A stretch of DNA of 64,000 bases from the NCBI RefSeq assembly GCF_029269835.1, contig NZ_JARJBB010000002.1:372001-436000 (forward strand), read 5' to 3'. The notes under the pieces were generated by a model. The model did not search any database. It worked only from the letters and a program-made list of their open reading frames with translations, and had not been told where the DNA came from. The DNA comes from Streptomyces tropicalis (GTDB lineage Bacteria > Actinomycetota > Actinomycetes > Streptomycetales > Streptomycetaceae). Positions 57,391 to 64,000 of the stretch are shown here, piece by piece (within the stretch, counting starts at the first letter, position 1; each line of letters opens with the position of its first letter). The position numbers and the translations under genes are program-made.

Positions 57391-57425
57391 ACGGTGCCCA
57401 CGAGGCCGAAGCCTCGGGGCACCGT
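57391..57425 (-). terminator. terminator after the collagen-like gene
   Basis: Arms 57391-57406 and 57411-57425 pair over 15 bp with a single bulged A and a CGAA loop, 56 bp after the collagen-like stop. It isolates rmlBD from the collagen-like transcript. Confidence 0.82.
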
Positions 57426-57480
57426 CACTAGTTCCCAGGTGGAGCGGCCGACCCGAACGGTACTGCCGCTCGCGCGGGAT

Positions 57481-58422
57481 TCACGAGGCGTTGCAGACCA
57501 CGAACGCAGTGATCGTGGAGGCGCCGGGAGGCGCGGCCACGGTGGCCGGGCTCCCCGCCTGCCATCCGTTGGGGATGGTTCCATCAGGGCCGGAGGGGAG
57601 CGGCCTGTTGATCGAGATCTGGATACCACCCGGCTCGGTCTCGTATCCGCCGCCGGTGGCCACGTCGCCCGTGTCGCAGTAGACCTCCGCGTGGTGCACG
57701 TTCGAGTCGACGGTGACGGACTTGTAGTACGTGTGGACGCCGCTCGCACCCTGAGCACCCTGGCTGCCCTGCGCACCCTGGCTGCCCTGCGCACCCTGAG
57801 CACCCTGGCTGCCCTGCGCACCCTGGCTGCCCTGCGCACCCTGGCTGCCCTGCGCACCCTGGCTGCCCTGCGCACCCTGAGCACCCTGGTTGCCCTGCGG
57901 ACCCTGCTCACCCTGAGCACCCTGCGCACCCTGGTAGCCCTGCGGACCCCGCGGACCCTGCGGACCCTGCGGACCCTGGCTCCCCTGCGCACCCTGGTAG
58001 CCCTGCGGACCCCGCCGGCCCCGCGGACCCTGCGGACCCTGGCTCCCCTGCGCACCCTGGTTGCCCTGAGGACCCTGCTCACCCTGAGCACCCTGGTTGC
58101 CCTGCGGACCCTGCGGACCCCGCGGACCCTGCGGACCCTGCGGACCCCTCTTGCCGGGCTTGCCGTCATGGCCGTCATGGCCGTCATGGCCGTTACGGCC
58201 GTTATGGCCCGGCTTGCCCTGGGGACCCCGGTTGCCGCCCTTGCCGTGGTTGCCGTACGAGTCGGACGTCGCGTAGGGGGCGGCGCTGTCGACGCCCGAC
58301 CTGTGGATCGCGTCGGCGATGGCCACCGTGCTCGGCACGACGTTGAGCATCACCGCGAGAGCGCCCGCCGACACCAACCCGGCGGAGCTCAGGCGTGACT
58401 TTCGAGTAGTTCTGCGATTCAA
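57481..58422 (-). CDS. secreted collagen-like (Gly-X-Y) protein, TTG start
   Basis: 313 residues. A signal peptide (about 1-38) is followed by a collagen-like region (about 58-235) of around 55-60 Gly-X-Y triplets. Early triplets are Asn/His/Asp-rich (HDG units), later ones Pro-Gln and Ala/Ser-Gln type (GPQ, GAQ, GSQ), with few charged residues. The C-terminal 75 residues (CDTGDVATGGGYETEPGG, WQAGSPATVAAPPGASTITAFVVCNAS) form a small domain with two Cys, perhaps a trimerisation or adhesion head. TTG is chosen for AGGAAG six bases before. A surface fibre is likely. It lies between rmlC and rmlB. Confidence 0.85.
   Translation of the reverse strand: MNRRTTRKSRLSSAGLVSAGALAVMLNVVPSTVAIADAIHRSGVDSAAPYATSDSYGNHGKGGNRGPQGKPGHNGRNGHDGHDGHDGKPGKRGPQGPQGPRGPQGPQGNQGAQGEQGPQGNQGAQGSQGPQGPRGRRGPQGYQGAQGSQGPQGPQGPRGPQGYQGAQGAQGEQGPQGNQGAQGAQGSQGAQGSQGAQGSQGAQGSQGAQGAQGSQGAQGSQGAQGASGVHTYYKSVTVDSNVHHAEVYCDTGDVATGGGYETEPGGIQISINRPLPSGPDGTIPNGWQAGSPATVAAPPGASTITAFVVCNAS
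57747..58155. repeat. tandem repeats encoding the Gly-X-Y region
   Basis: Nine- and 18-bp units (for example GCACCCTGGCTGCCCTGC read on the plus strand) repeat through about 400 bp, densest at 57747-57890. Such repeats can change in number by slippage or recombination and so vary the fibre length. Confidence 0.9.
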
Positions 58423-58581
58423 GAGAATCTTCCTCGGGAACTGGGAGGGAGCAGCCGCATGCGCGCGCAGTCGTGGCGCACAATGCGCCTGCGTGTCGCG
58501 CAGCTTTTGCCGCGGACACAACCATTCATAAACTCACGGCAGTGCGGCGGCGCGGGTTTGACGCCATGTCATGCACCAGGA

Positions 58582-59184
58582 TCACCCGTGCGGCCTCAGC
58601 ATATTCCCACGGTACGTGAGGCAGTCACGGAACGAGGGCAGCAGGCCTTTCCGGTCGGCCTCCGCCAGCGTGGGCGCGGCCGCGTCCTTCGGGGAGAGGC
58701 GCGGCGTGAGGTTTTCGGGCCAGGCGATGCCCAGCGCCGGATCCAGCGGGTCGATGCCGTGCTCCCGTTCCGGCGCGTACCCCTCCGAGCAGAGGTAGAC
58801 GACGGTGGAGTTCTCCTCGAGCGCCATGAAGGCATGGCCCAGCCCCTCCGAGAGGTACACGCAGCAGTGTGTCGAGTCGTCGAGCCTGACCGCCTCCCAC
58901 TTCCCGAATGTCGGAGATCCGGTACGGATGTCGACCACCACGTCGAGGACGGCTCCGCCTACGCAGGTGACGTACTTGGCCTGGCCCGGGGGGACCGATG
59001 CGTAGTGAATGCCGCGAAGGGTTCCCAGAACGGAGCGGGAGCAATTGGCCTGCGCCAGCCGGAGCTCCTGGCCAGTCGCATCAAGAAATCCTTGACCCTT
59101 GAACCATTCATGGAACCGGCCCCTGCCGTCCGTGAAAGCGCTGGGCGTTTCCACCCAGGCCCCTTCGATACCGAGTGGTCTCAT
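58582..59184 (-). CDS. rmlC: dTDP-4-dehydrorhamnose 3,5-epimerase
   Basis: 200 residues, cupin fold. The RmlC pattern is clear: [57 protein letters not shown], and a late [27 protein letters not shown] with the catalytic His (RGIHY) and Tyr. The ATG overlaps the rmlA stop (ATGA). It carries out the third step of dTDP-L-rhamnose synthesis. It lies 159 bp upstream of the collagen-like gene, in the same orientation. Confidence 0.95.
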   Translation of the reverse strand: MRPLGIEGAWVETPSAFTDGRGRFHEWFKGQGFLDATGQELRLAQANCSRSVLGTLRGIHYASVPPGQAKYVTCVGGAVLDVVVDIRTGSPTFGKWEAVRLDDSTHCCVYLSEGLGHAFMALEENSTVVYLCSEGYAPEREHGIDPLDPALGIAWPENLTPRLSPKDAAAPTLAEADRKGLLPSFRDCLTYRGNMLRPHG

Positions 59185-60101
59185 GTGCATACTCCCTGGC
59201 GCGATCCGCCGCCTCTCTGAGGCAGCACGACATGGCGGGAATCCTCCAGCAGCCGCAGGAGATAGTGGCCGTATCCGCTCTTGAGCAGCGGCTGGGCAAG
59301 CCCCCGGAGACGGTCGTCGTCGATCAGGCCGGCCCGCCATGCCGCCTCCTCGACGCAACCGACCTTGAGCCCCTGACGCTCCTCGATCACCCGGACGAAC
59401 TCCGAAGCCTGAACCATGGAGGTGAAGGTCCCGGTGTCGAGCCACGCCGTACCCCTGTCGAGTCGGACGACGTGCAGTTCCCCGGCTTCCAGGTACACCC
59501 GGTTGAGGTCGGTGATCTCCAACTCGCCCCGGTTGCTGGGGCGCAGGCGGCGGGCGATGTCCACGACCCGGTTGTCGTAGAAGTACAGTCCGGGCACGGC
59601 GTACCGGGACCTGGGCCGCACGGGTTTCTCCTCGATGGACAGCGCGCGACCCCGCTCGTCGAACTCCACCACGCCGTAGGCCGAGGGGTCGGCGACCTGG
59701 TAGGCGAACACTCTGCCGCCCTGCAGACCGTCGCTGCGGGCGAGCCGCGTACCGAGGCCGCTTCCGTGGAAGATGTTGTCGCCCAGAATCAGCGCCACGG
59801 ATTCCTGGCCGATGAAGTCGGCCCCCAGAAGAAAGGCCTGGGCAATACCCTCCGGGCGCTCCTGAGTCATATATACGATGTCCATTCCCAGTTGGCTGCC
59901 GTCCCCGAGCAACCGGCGGAACTGGGCGCCGTCCTGGGGAGTGGTGATGACGAGGACTTCCCGGATTCCGGCCATCACCAGTGTGGAGAGCGGGTAATAG
60001 ATCATCGGTTTGTCGAAGACCGGCAGCAGTTGCTTCGACACCGAGTGAGTCAAGGGCCACAGTCGCGAGCCGGTACCACCGGCCAACAGGATTCCGCGCA
60101 T
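59181..60101 (-). CDS. rmlA: glucose-1-phosphate thymidylyltransferase
   Basis: 306 residues. The nucleotidyltransferase signature [13 protein letters not shown] is at residues 6-18; other RmlA motifs are [44 protein letters not shown] and [10 protein letters not shown]. It makes dTDP-glucose, the first step toward dTDP-rhamnose. A leaderless-type -10 box lies six bases before the ATG. The C-terminal tail is slightly longer than usual. Coupled to rmlC by ATGA. Confidence 0.96.
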   Translation of the reverse strand: MRGILLAGGTGSRLWPLTHSVSKQLLPVFDKPMIYYPLSTLVMAGIREVLVITTPQDGAQFRRLLGDGSQLGMDIVYMTQERPEGIAQAFLLGADFIGQESVALILGDNIFHGSGLGTRLARSDGLQGGRVFAYQVADPSAYGVVEFDERGRALSIEEKPVRPRSRYAVPGLYFYDNRVVDIARRLRPSNRGELEITDLNRVYLEAGELHVVRLDRGTAWLDTGTFTSMVQASEFVRVIEERQGLKVGCVEEAAWRAGLIDDDRLRGLAQPLLKSGYGHYLLRLLEDSRHVVLPQRGGGSRQGVCT

Positions 60102-60107
60102 GACAGC

Positions 60108-60113
60108 ACCATA
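60108..60113 (-). promoter_or_regulatory. candidate -10 box of leaderless rmlA mRNA
   Basis: On the minus strand TATGGT (TANNNT) ends six bases before the rmlA ATG, and no Shine-Dalgarno sequence is visible. No clear -35 was found. Confidence 0.4.
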
Positions 60114-60292
60114 GGTGGACTTCCTCGAGGTGCCGTGTTCACACACGCAGGACGCGTGCACGGCGAAAGCACGGGCAGCAGCGAGCGGCCATTCGGTGGA
60201 TTCTCCGCACACGGGAGTTCGGTCCGGTCCGGATACCGCACGTTGCTGGCATCTTGATGAATGCCAGTCGCGTTTTCCCGAAGGGGCTTTCG

Positions 60293-61795
60293 ATGCAAGC
60301 ACCGCTCGCCAACGGCACAACAGTCCCTGCTCAACAGCAGACTTGCGAGAAGTCGGCGGTGACCGAAGCGTCGCGCAAGGGCCGCTTCGACGGCACCTGG
60401 TGGATCTGGGCCATGGCGGGAACGCTGTTCTTGATGTACGCGGCGGTGTCGGTACGACTGCACCATCGCATGCTCACGAGCAGCTACGACCTCGGCATCT
60501 TCCAGCAGGTCGTTCGCTCGTACGCGGAAGGGCATCTACCGGTATCCGAGGTGAAGGGCCAGGGCTTTCCCGTCCTGGGAGATCACTTCTCCCCCATCCT
60601 GGCGCTCCTGGCTCCCTTTTACCGGGTGTGGCGAGGAGCGGAGACGCTTCTCGTCGCCCAGGCCGCACTCATCGCCGTGAGCGTCGTGCCGCTGGCTCTC
60701 TGGGCCCGCCGAGCGCTGGGCTCCCCGGCCGCAGCGATGATCGGTGCCTGCTACGGGCTGTCGTGGGGAATTGCGAGTGCCGTCGGCTACGACTTCCACG
60801 AAGTGGCCTTCGCCGCTCCACTCCTGGCTCTCTCCCTGACCGCCCTCGGGAACGGCCGGATGGTCACCGCGACATGCTGGGCGCTGCCCCTTCTGCTCGT
60901 GAAGGAGGACCTCGGACTCACGGTTCTCGTCATCGGTCTCGTCATCGCCTGGCGAGGCGACCGCGAGGTCGGAACGTTCACCGCAGTGGCCGGCCTCGCC
61001 GGGTCGGTACTGGCCCTGTTCGTGATCCTGCCGGCCTTCAACCCCGGTGGTTCGTTCGCCTATTGGTCCCTGGTGCAGGGGCCCGCCGCGGGCGGCCAGG
61101 GGGGAACCGGCGGCGGTATGCATCTGCTTGACCTGCTCCATCAGGGCACCATCGGCCTCGTCACCCCCCAGACGAAGGTGACGACCTTCCTCCTCCTGCT
61201 GGCTCCCACCCTGTTCCTGGCGATGCGGTCGCCGCTTCTGTGGGTGGCCCTGCCCACGCTGGTGTGGCGCTTCGCGTCGAGCAACGGCCTGCACTGGGGG
61301 ACCAGCTTCCACTACTCCCTCGTCCTGATGCCGGTCGTCTTCGCGGCCTTCATCGACGCCCTCGCGCGACGTGGGACGAGTGGACGCAGCCTGCGCCGCT
61401 ACCTCGCCGGCTCCGCCGCGATCACCCTCATGATCCTCCCGAGCTTCCCGCTGTTCCAGCTGGTCCAGCCGGAGACCTGGCGGACCGACTCCCGCGTGAT
61501 GACCGCACGACGCCTGATCGCCATGATCCCCGACGGTGTCACGGTCCAGACATCGGACCACCTCGTTCCGCAGCTCGCCGACCGGACGAGCGCCGGCCTC
61601 TACGGCTCCGTCGGCGGCCGTCCCGATCCGCAGTGGGTCATGGTCGACACCTGGGTGCCGGCCGACCAGCGGTGGTGGCCGGGTCAGCCGCTCAGCGTCG
61701 AGGCGGAGAAGCAGCACCTGGCCGACGACCTTCGCAACGGGTACGACCTGGTGGCCGAGCGGGACGGCTACGTGCTGATGCGCCGCCGGACGTGA
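60293..61795 (+). CDS. DUF2079 polytopic membrane protein
   Basis: 500 residues with about ten membrane helices. The DUF2079 pattern is evident: [112 protein letters not shown]. The family resembles GT-C glycosyltransferases that use lipid-linked sugars, though its activity is unproven. AAGGGG lies seven bases before the chosen ATG; the frame opens a few codons earlier without a ribosome site. It is divergent from the rml genes and could use rhamnose or another sugar in the surface glycan. Confidence 0.86.
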   Translation: MQAPLANGTTVPAQQQTCEKSAVTEASRKGRFDGTWWIWAMAGTLFLMYAAVSVRLHHRMLTSSYDLGIFQQVVRSYAEGHLPVSEVKGQGFPVLGDHFSPILALLAPFYRVWRGAETLLVAQAALIAVSVVPLALWARRALGSPAAAMIGACYGLSWGIASAVGYDFHEVAFAAPLLALSLTALGNGRMVTATCWALPLLLVKEDLGLTVLVIGLVIAWRGDREVGTFTAVAGLAGSVLALFVILPAFNPGGSFAYWSLVQGPAAGGQGGTGGGMHLLDLLHQGTIGLVTPQTKVTTFLLLLAPTLFLAMRSPLLWVALPTLVWRFASSNGLHWGTSFHYSLVLMPVVFAAFIDALARRGTSGRSLRRYLAGSAAITLMILPSFPLFQLVQPETWRTDSRVMTARRLIAMIPDGVTVQTSDHLVPQLADRTSAGLYGSVGGRPDPQWVMVDTWVPADQRWWPGQPLSVEAEKQHLADDLRNGYDLVAERDGYVLMRRRT

Positions 61796-61880
61796 GCCCG
61801 GACGACCGGCGGGCGGCGGACGGCGGACGGCGATGGGACGGCAGCGGGGCCCGCTCGGACGCCGGACGTGAGCCCGGACG
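61785..61880. repeat. 20-bp direct repeat across the DUF2079 stop codon
   Basis: A 20-bp sequence beginning GCCGGACGTGAGCC occurs at 61785-61804, covering the last two codons and the stop, and again at 61861-61880. It looks like a short duplication; no element lies between the copies. Confidence 0.7.
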
Positions 61881-61923
61881 GCGCGGAACACCAGGAGCGC
61901 AGCCTTCGCGGGGCGGCACACAC

Positions 61924-61971
61924 GCCGAAGAGGCTGGTCGCACGCAACGGCACGCGACCAGCCTCTTCGGC
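61924..61971. terminator. bidirectional terminator between DUF2079 and pckG
   Basis: Perfect 18-base arms (61924-61941, 61954-61971) and a 12-base loop, between convergent genes. The longest perfect hairpin in the window. Confidence 0.92.
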
Positions 61972-62079
61972 GGCGGTCACCGCGGCCGGCCGTGACGATC
62001 GCAGGTCAGGGCAAGTCGAGCCGGCCGCGGAGTTCGAGGGACGCCCCGGGACCCGCGGGGTCCCGGGGTGTCCGGGGGA

Positions 62080-63912
62080 TCAGCCCAGGCGCTCGACCAG
62101 CGCGCGGTACTCGTCCCACAGCTCCTTGGGCGTGTGGTCGCCGAAGGTGTTGAGGTGCTCGGGGACGAGAGCCGCCTCCTCGCGCCACACGTCCTTGTCG
62201 ACGGTGAGCAGGAAGTCGAGGTCGGACTCGGACAGGTCCAGCCCGTCGGTGTCCAGGGCGGCCTTCGTGGGCAGCACGCCGATCGGGGTCCGCACGCCCT
62301 CGGCCCGGCCGTCGAGGCGCTCCACGATCCACTTCAGGACGCGGCTGTTCTCACCGAAACCGGGCCAGACGAACGAGCCCTCGTCGTTCTTGCGGAACCA
62401 GTTGACGTAGTAGATCTTCGGCAGCTTGGCCTGGTCCTTGCCCTTGGCGACGTCGACCCAGTGGCCCATGTAGTCGCCCATGTTGTAGCCGCAGAAGGGC
62501 AGCATGGCGAACGGGTCGCGGCGCAGCTCGCCGACCTTGCCCTCGGCGGCGGCGGTCTTCTCGGAGGCGACGTTCGCACCGAGGAAGACGCCGTGGTTCC
62601 AGTCGAAGGACTCGGTCACCAGCGGCACGGCGCTGGCGCGGCGGCCGCCGAAGAGGATCGCCGAGATCGGCACGCCCCGGGGGTCCTCCCACTCGGGCGC
62701 GATGATCGGGCACTGCGAGGCGGGCGTGGTGAAGCGGGCGTTGGGGTGCGCGGCGGGCGTACCGGACTCCGGGGTCCAGGAGTTGCCCTTCCAGTCGGTG
62801 AGGTGGGCCGGGATCTCCTCCGTCATGCCCTCCCACCAGACGTCGTTGTCGTCGGTGAGCGCGACGTTGGTGAAGACGGAGTTGCCCCACAGGGTCTTCA
62901 TCGCGTTGGCGTTGGTGTGCTCACCGGTGCCGGGCGCGACGCCGAAGAAGCCCGCCTCGGGGTTGATCGCGTACAGACGGCCGTCCTCGCCGAACCGCAT
63001 CCAGGCGATGTCGTCGCCGATGGTCTCCACGGTCCAGCCGGAGATCGTCGGCTCCAGCATGGCGAGGTTCGTCTTGCCGCAGGCGCTCGGGAAGGCCGCG
63101 GCGACGTACTTCGACTCGCCCTGCGGCGGGGTCAGCTTGAGGATCAGCATGTGCTCGGCGAGCCAGCCCTCGTCGCGCGCCATGACGGAGGCGATGCGCA
63201 GCGCGTAGCACTTCTTGCCGAGCAGGGCGTTGCCGCCGTAGCCGGACCCGTAGGACCAGATCTCGCGGCTCTCCGGGAAGTGCGAGATGTACTTGGTGGA
63301 GTTGCACGGCCACGGCACGTCCGCCTGGCCGGCCTCCAGCGGGGCGCCCACGGTGTGGACGGCCTTGACGAAGAAGCCGTCCTCGCCGAGCTCGTCCAGC
63401 ACGGCCTGCCCCATGCGCGTCATCGTGCGCATCGACACGGCGACGTAGGCGGAGTCGGTGATCTCCACGCCGGGCGCGGACAGCGGGGAGCCCAGGGGGC
63501 CCATGCAGAAGGGGACGACGTACATCGTCCGGCCCTTCATCGAGCCGCGGAAGATCCCGCCCGTGCCACCCGAGCCCTGGAAGACCTCCCGCATCTCGGC
63601 GGGCGCCTTCCAGTGGTTGGTGGGGCCGGCGTCGGCCTCCTTCTCGGAACAGATGAAGGTGCGGTCCTCGACGCGCGCGACGTCGGTCGGGTCGGAGGCC
63701 GCGTAGTAGGAGTTCGGGCGCTTGATCGGGTCGAGCTTGCGGAAGGTGCCCTGGGCGACGAGCTCCTCGCACAGTCGCTCGTACTCGGCCTCGGATCCGT
63801 CACACCAGACCACGTTGTCCGGCTGGGTCAGTTCGGCGATCTCGTTGACCCACGAGATCAGTTCCTTGTGCTGGGTGGGGATGCCGGAGGGAGCCGCGAT
63901 GTCGCGCGCCAC
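62080..63912 (-). CDS. pckG: phosphoenolpyruvate carboxykinase (GTP)
   Basis: 610 residues, the GTP-dependent type found in actinobacteria. Features: substrate-site [26 protein letters not shown], the kinase-1a P-loop [24 protein letters not shown] metal-binding region, and [16 protein letters not shown] and [26 protein letters not shown] nucleotide site. It converts oxaloacetate and GTP to PEP, GDP and carbon dioxide in gluconeogenesis. GTG start with AGGAG six bases before; the frame runs further upstream without homology. It is a single-gene unit with a strong terminator. Confidence 0.97.
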   Translation of the reverse strand: MARDIAAPSGIPTQHKELISWVNEIAELTQPDNVVWCDGSEAEYERLCEELVAQGTFRKLDPIKRPNSYYAASDPTDVARVEDRTFICSEKEADAGPTNHWKAPAEMREVFQGSGGTGGIFRGSMKGRTMYVVPFCMGPLGSPLSAPGVEITDSAYVAVSMRTMTRMGQAVLDELGEDGFFVKAVHTVGAPLEAGQADVPWPCNSTKYISHFPESREIWSYGSGYGGNALLGKKCYALRIASVMARDEGWLAEHMLILKLTPPQGESKYVAAAFPSACGKTNLAMLEPTISGWTVETIGDDIAWMRFGEDGRLYAINPEAGFFGVAPGTGEHTNANAMKTLWGNSVFTNVALTDDNDVWWEGMTEEIPAHLTDWKGNSWTPESGTPAAHPNARFTTPASQCPIIAPEWEDPRGVPISAILFGGRRASAVPLVTESFDWNHGVFLGANVASEKTAAAEGKVGELRRDPFAMLPFCGYNMGDYMGHWVDVAKGKDQAKLPKIYYVNWFRKNDEGSFVWPGFGENSRVLKWIVERLDGRAEGVRTPIGVLPTKAALDTDGLDLSESDLDFLLTVDKDVWREEAALVPEHLNTFGDHTPKELWDEYRALVERLG

Positions 63913-64000
63913 GATTGCTCCTAAATGAGGGGTTCTTGTCTTGTCGCCCCGTGGGGGCTGCGGCCCGGACGCTTCGTAGCCGCTCATCCGGTACCGACCA

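Noticed and set aside
57747..58155. CRISPR-like tandem repeats
   Set aside because: The units are 9-18 bp, contiguous, without unique spacers, and encode Gly-X-Y triplets in frame.
51300..60300. Secondary-metabolite gene cluster around the rml and glycosyltransferase genes
   Set aside because: No polyketide synthase, peptide synthetase or other scaffold enzyme is present; the genes fit surface-glycan synthesis better.

Overview
The window is high-GC actinomycete DNA, almost certainly from a Streptomyces chromosome. Support: GTG and TTG starts, GC-rich third codon positions, many ATGA/GTGA stop-start overlaps, a DasR-type chitinase operator, an oxyR/ahpCD locus, bldA-era style regulators, and core genes (uppS, pckG) of streptomycete type. 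No rRNA, tRNA, CRISPR array, insertion sequence or prophage was seen. The left edge cuts a SpoIIE-type phosphatase gene; the right edge lies upstream of pckG.

Layout. 0-25 kb is mostly housekeeping and regulation: a SpoIIE phosphatase/kinase-fold protein, a catalase, a class A PBP, an SPFH membrane protein coupled to a ribbon-helix-helix protein, a PadR/ABC/FtsX operon, a Roadblock/DUF4388 cluster, oxyR divergent from ahpCD, an AI-2E-type permease, a secreted lytic transglycosylase-like protein, a PIN-PhoH protein, uppS, a methyltransferase and a DUF192 protein.

21.9-37.7 kb is a Tad/Flp pilus locus on the minus strand: zinc-ribbon protein, CpaB, CpaE, two TadE-like pseudopilins, TadA, TadB, TadC, a NarL-type two-component pair, Flp pilin, a TadG-like pseudopilin, a lipoprotein and an OmpA-like protein. 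A terminator separates these from a polymorphic-toxin operon. Its first gene encodes four membrane segments, then a Flp-pilin signal and helix matching the pilin 2.3 kb away, then a long extracellular-type region ending in a Tox-REase-5-like nuclease domain. An Imm52-like immunity gene follows. The pilin and toxin promoters share a TTGGG-N7-TTGGG element placed exactly 35 bp before a TANNNT -10 box. I read this as a candidate Tad-pilus-linked nuclease toxin system, co-regulated with the pilin, and consider it the most interesting object in the window.

38-51 kb holds secreted hydrolases and catabolism: a GH18 chitinase with a DasR site, an M14 carboxypeptidase, and an IclR-controlled D-amino-acid cluster (sugar-type kinase, IclR regulator, Rid deaminase, PLP-dependent D-amino-acid lyase, D-aminoacylase). 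A chymotrypsin-fold protease, an alanine-type aminotransferase and a GNAT acetyltransferase follow.

51-60 kb is a cell-surface glycan region: two paralogous TPR exoproteins with duplicated promoters, two family-2 glycosyltransferases (one fused to a methyltransferase-like domain), and rmlA/C and rmlB/D for dTDP-L-rhamnose. A secreted collagen-like protein gene sits between the two rml pairs. A DUF2079 membrane protein and GTP-dependent PEP carboxykinase close the window.
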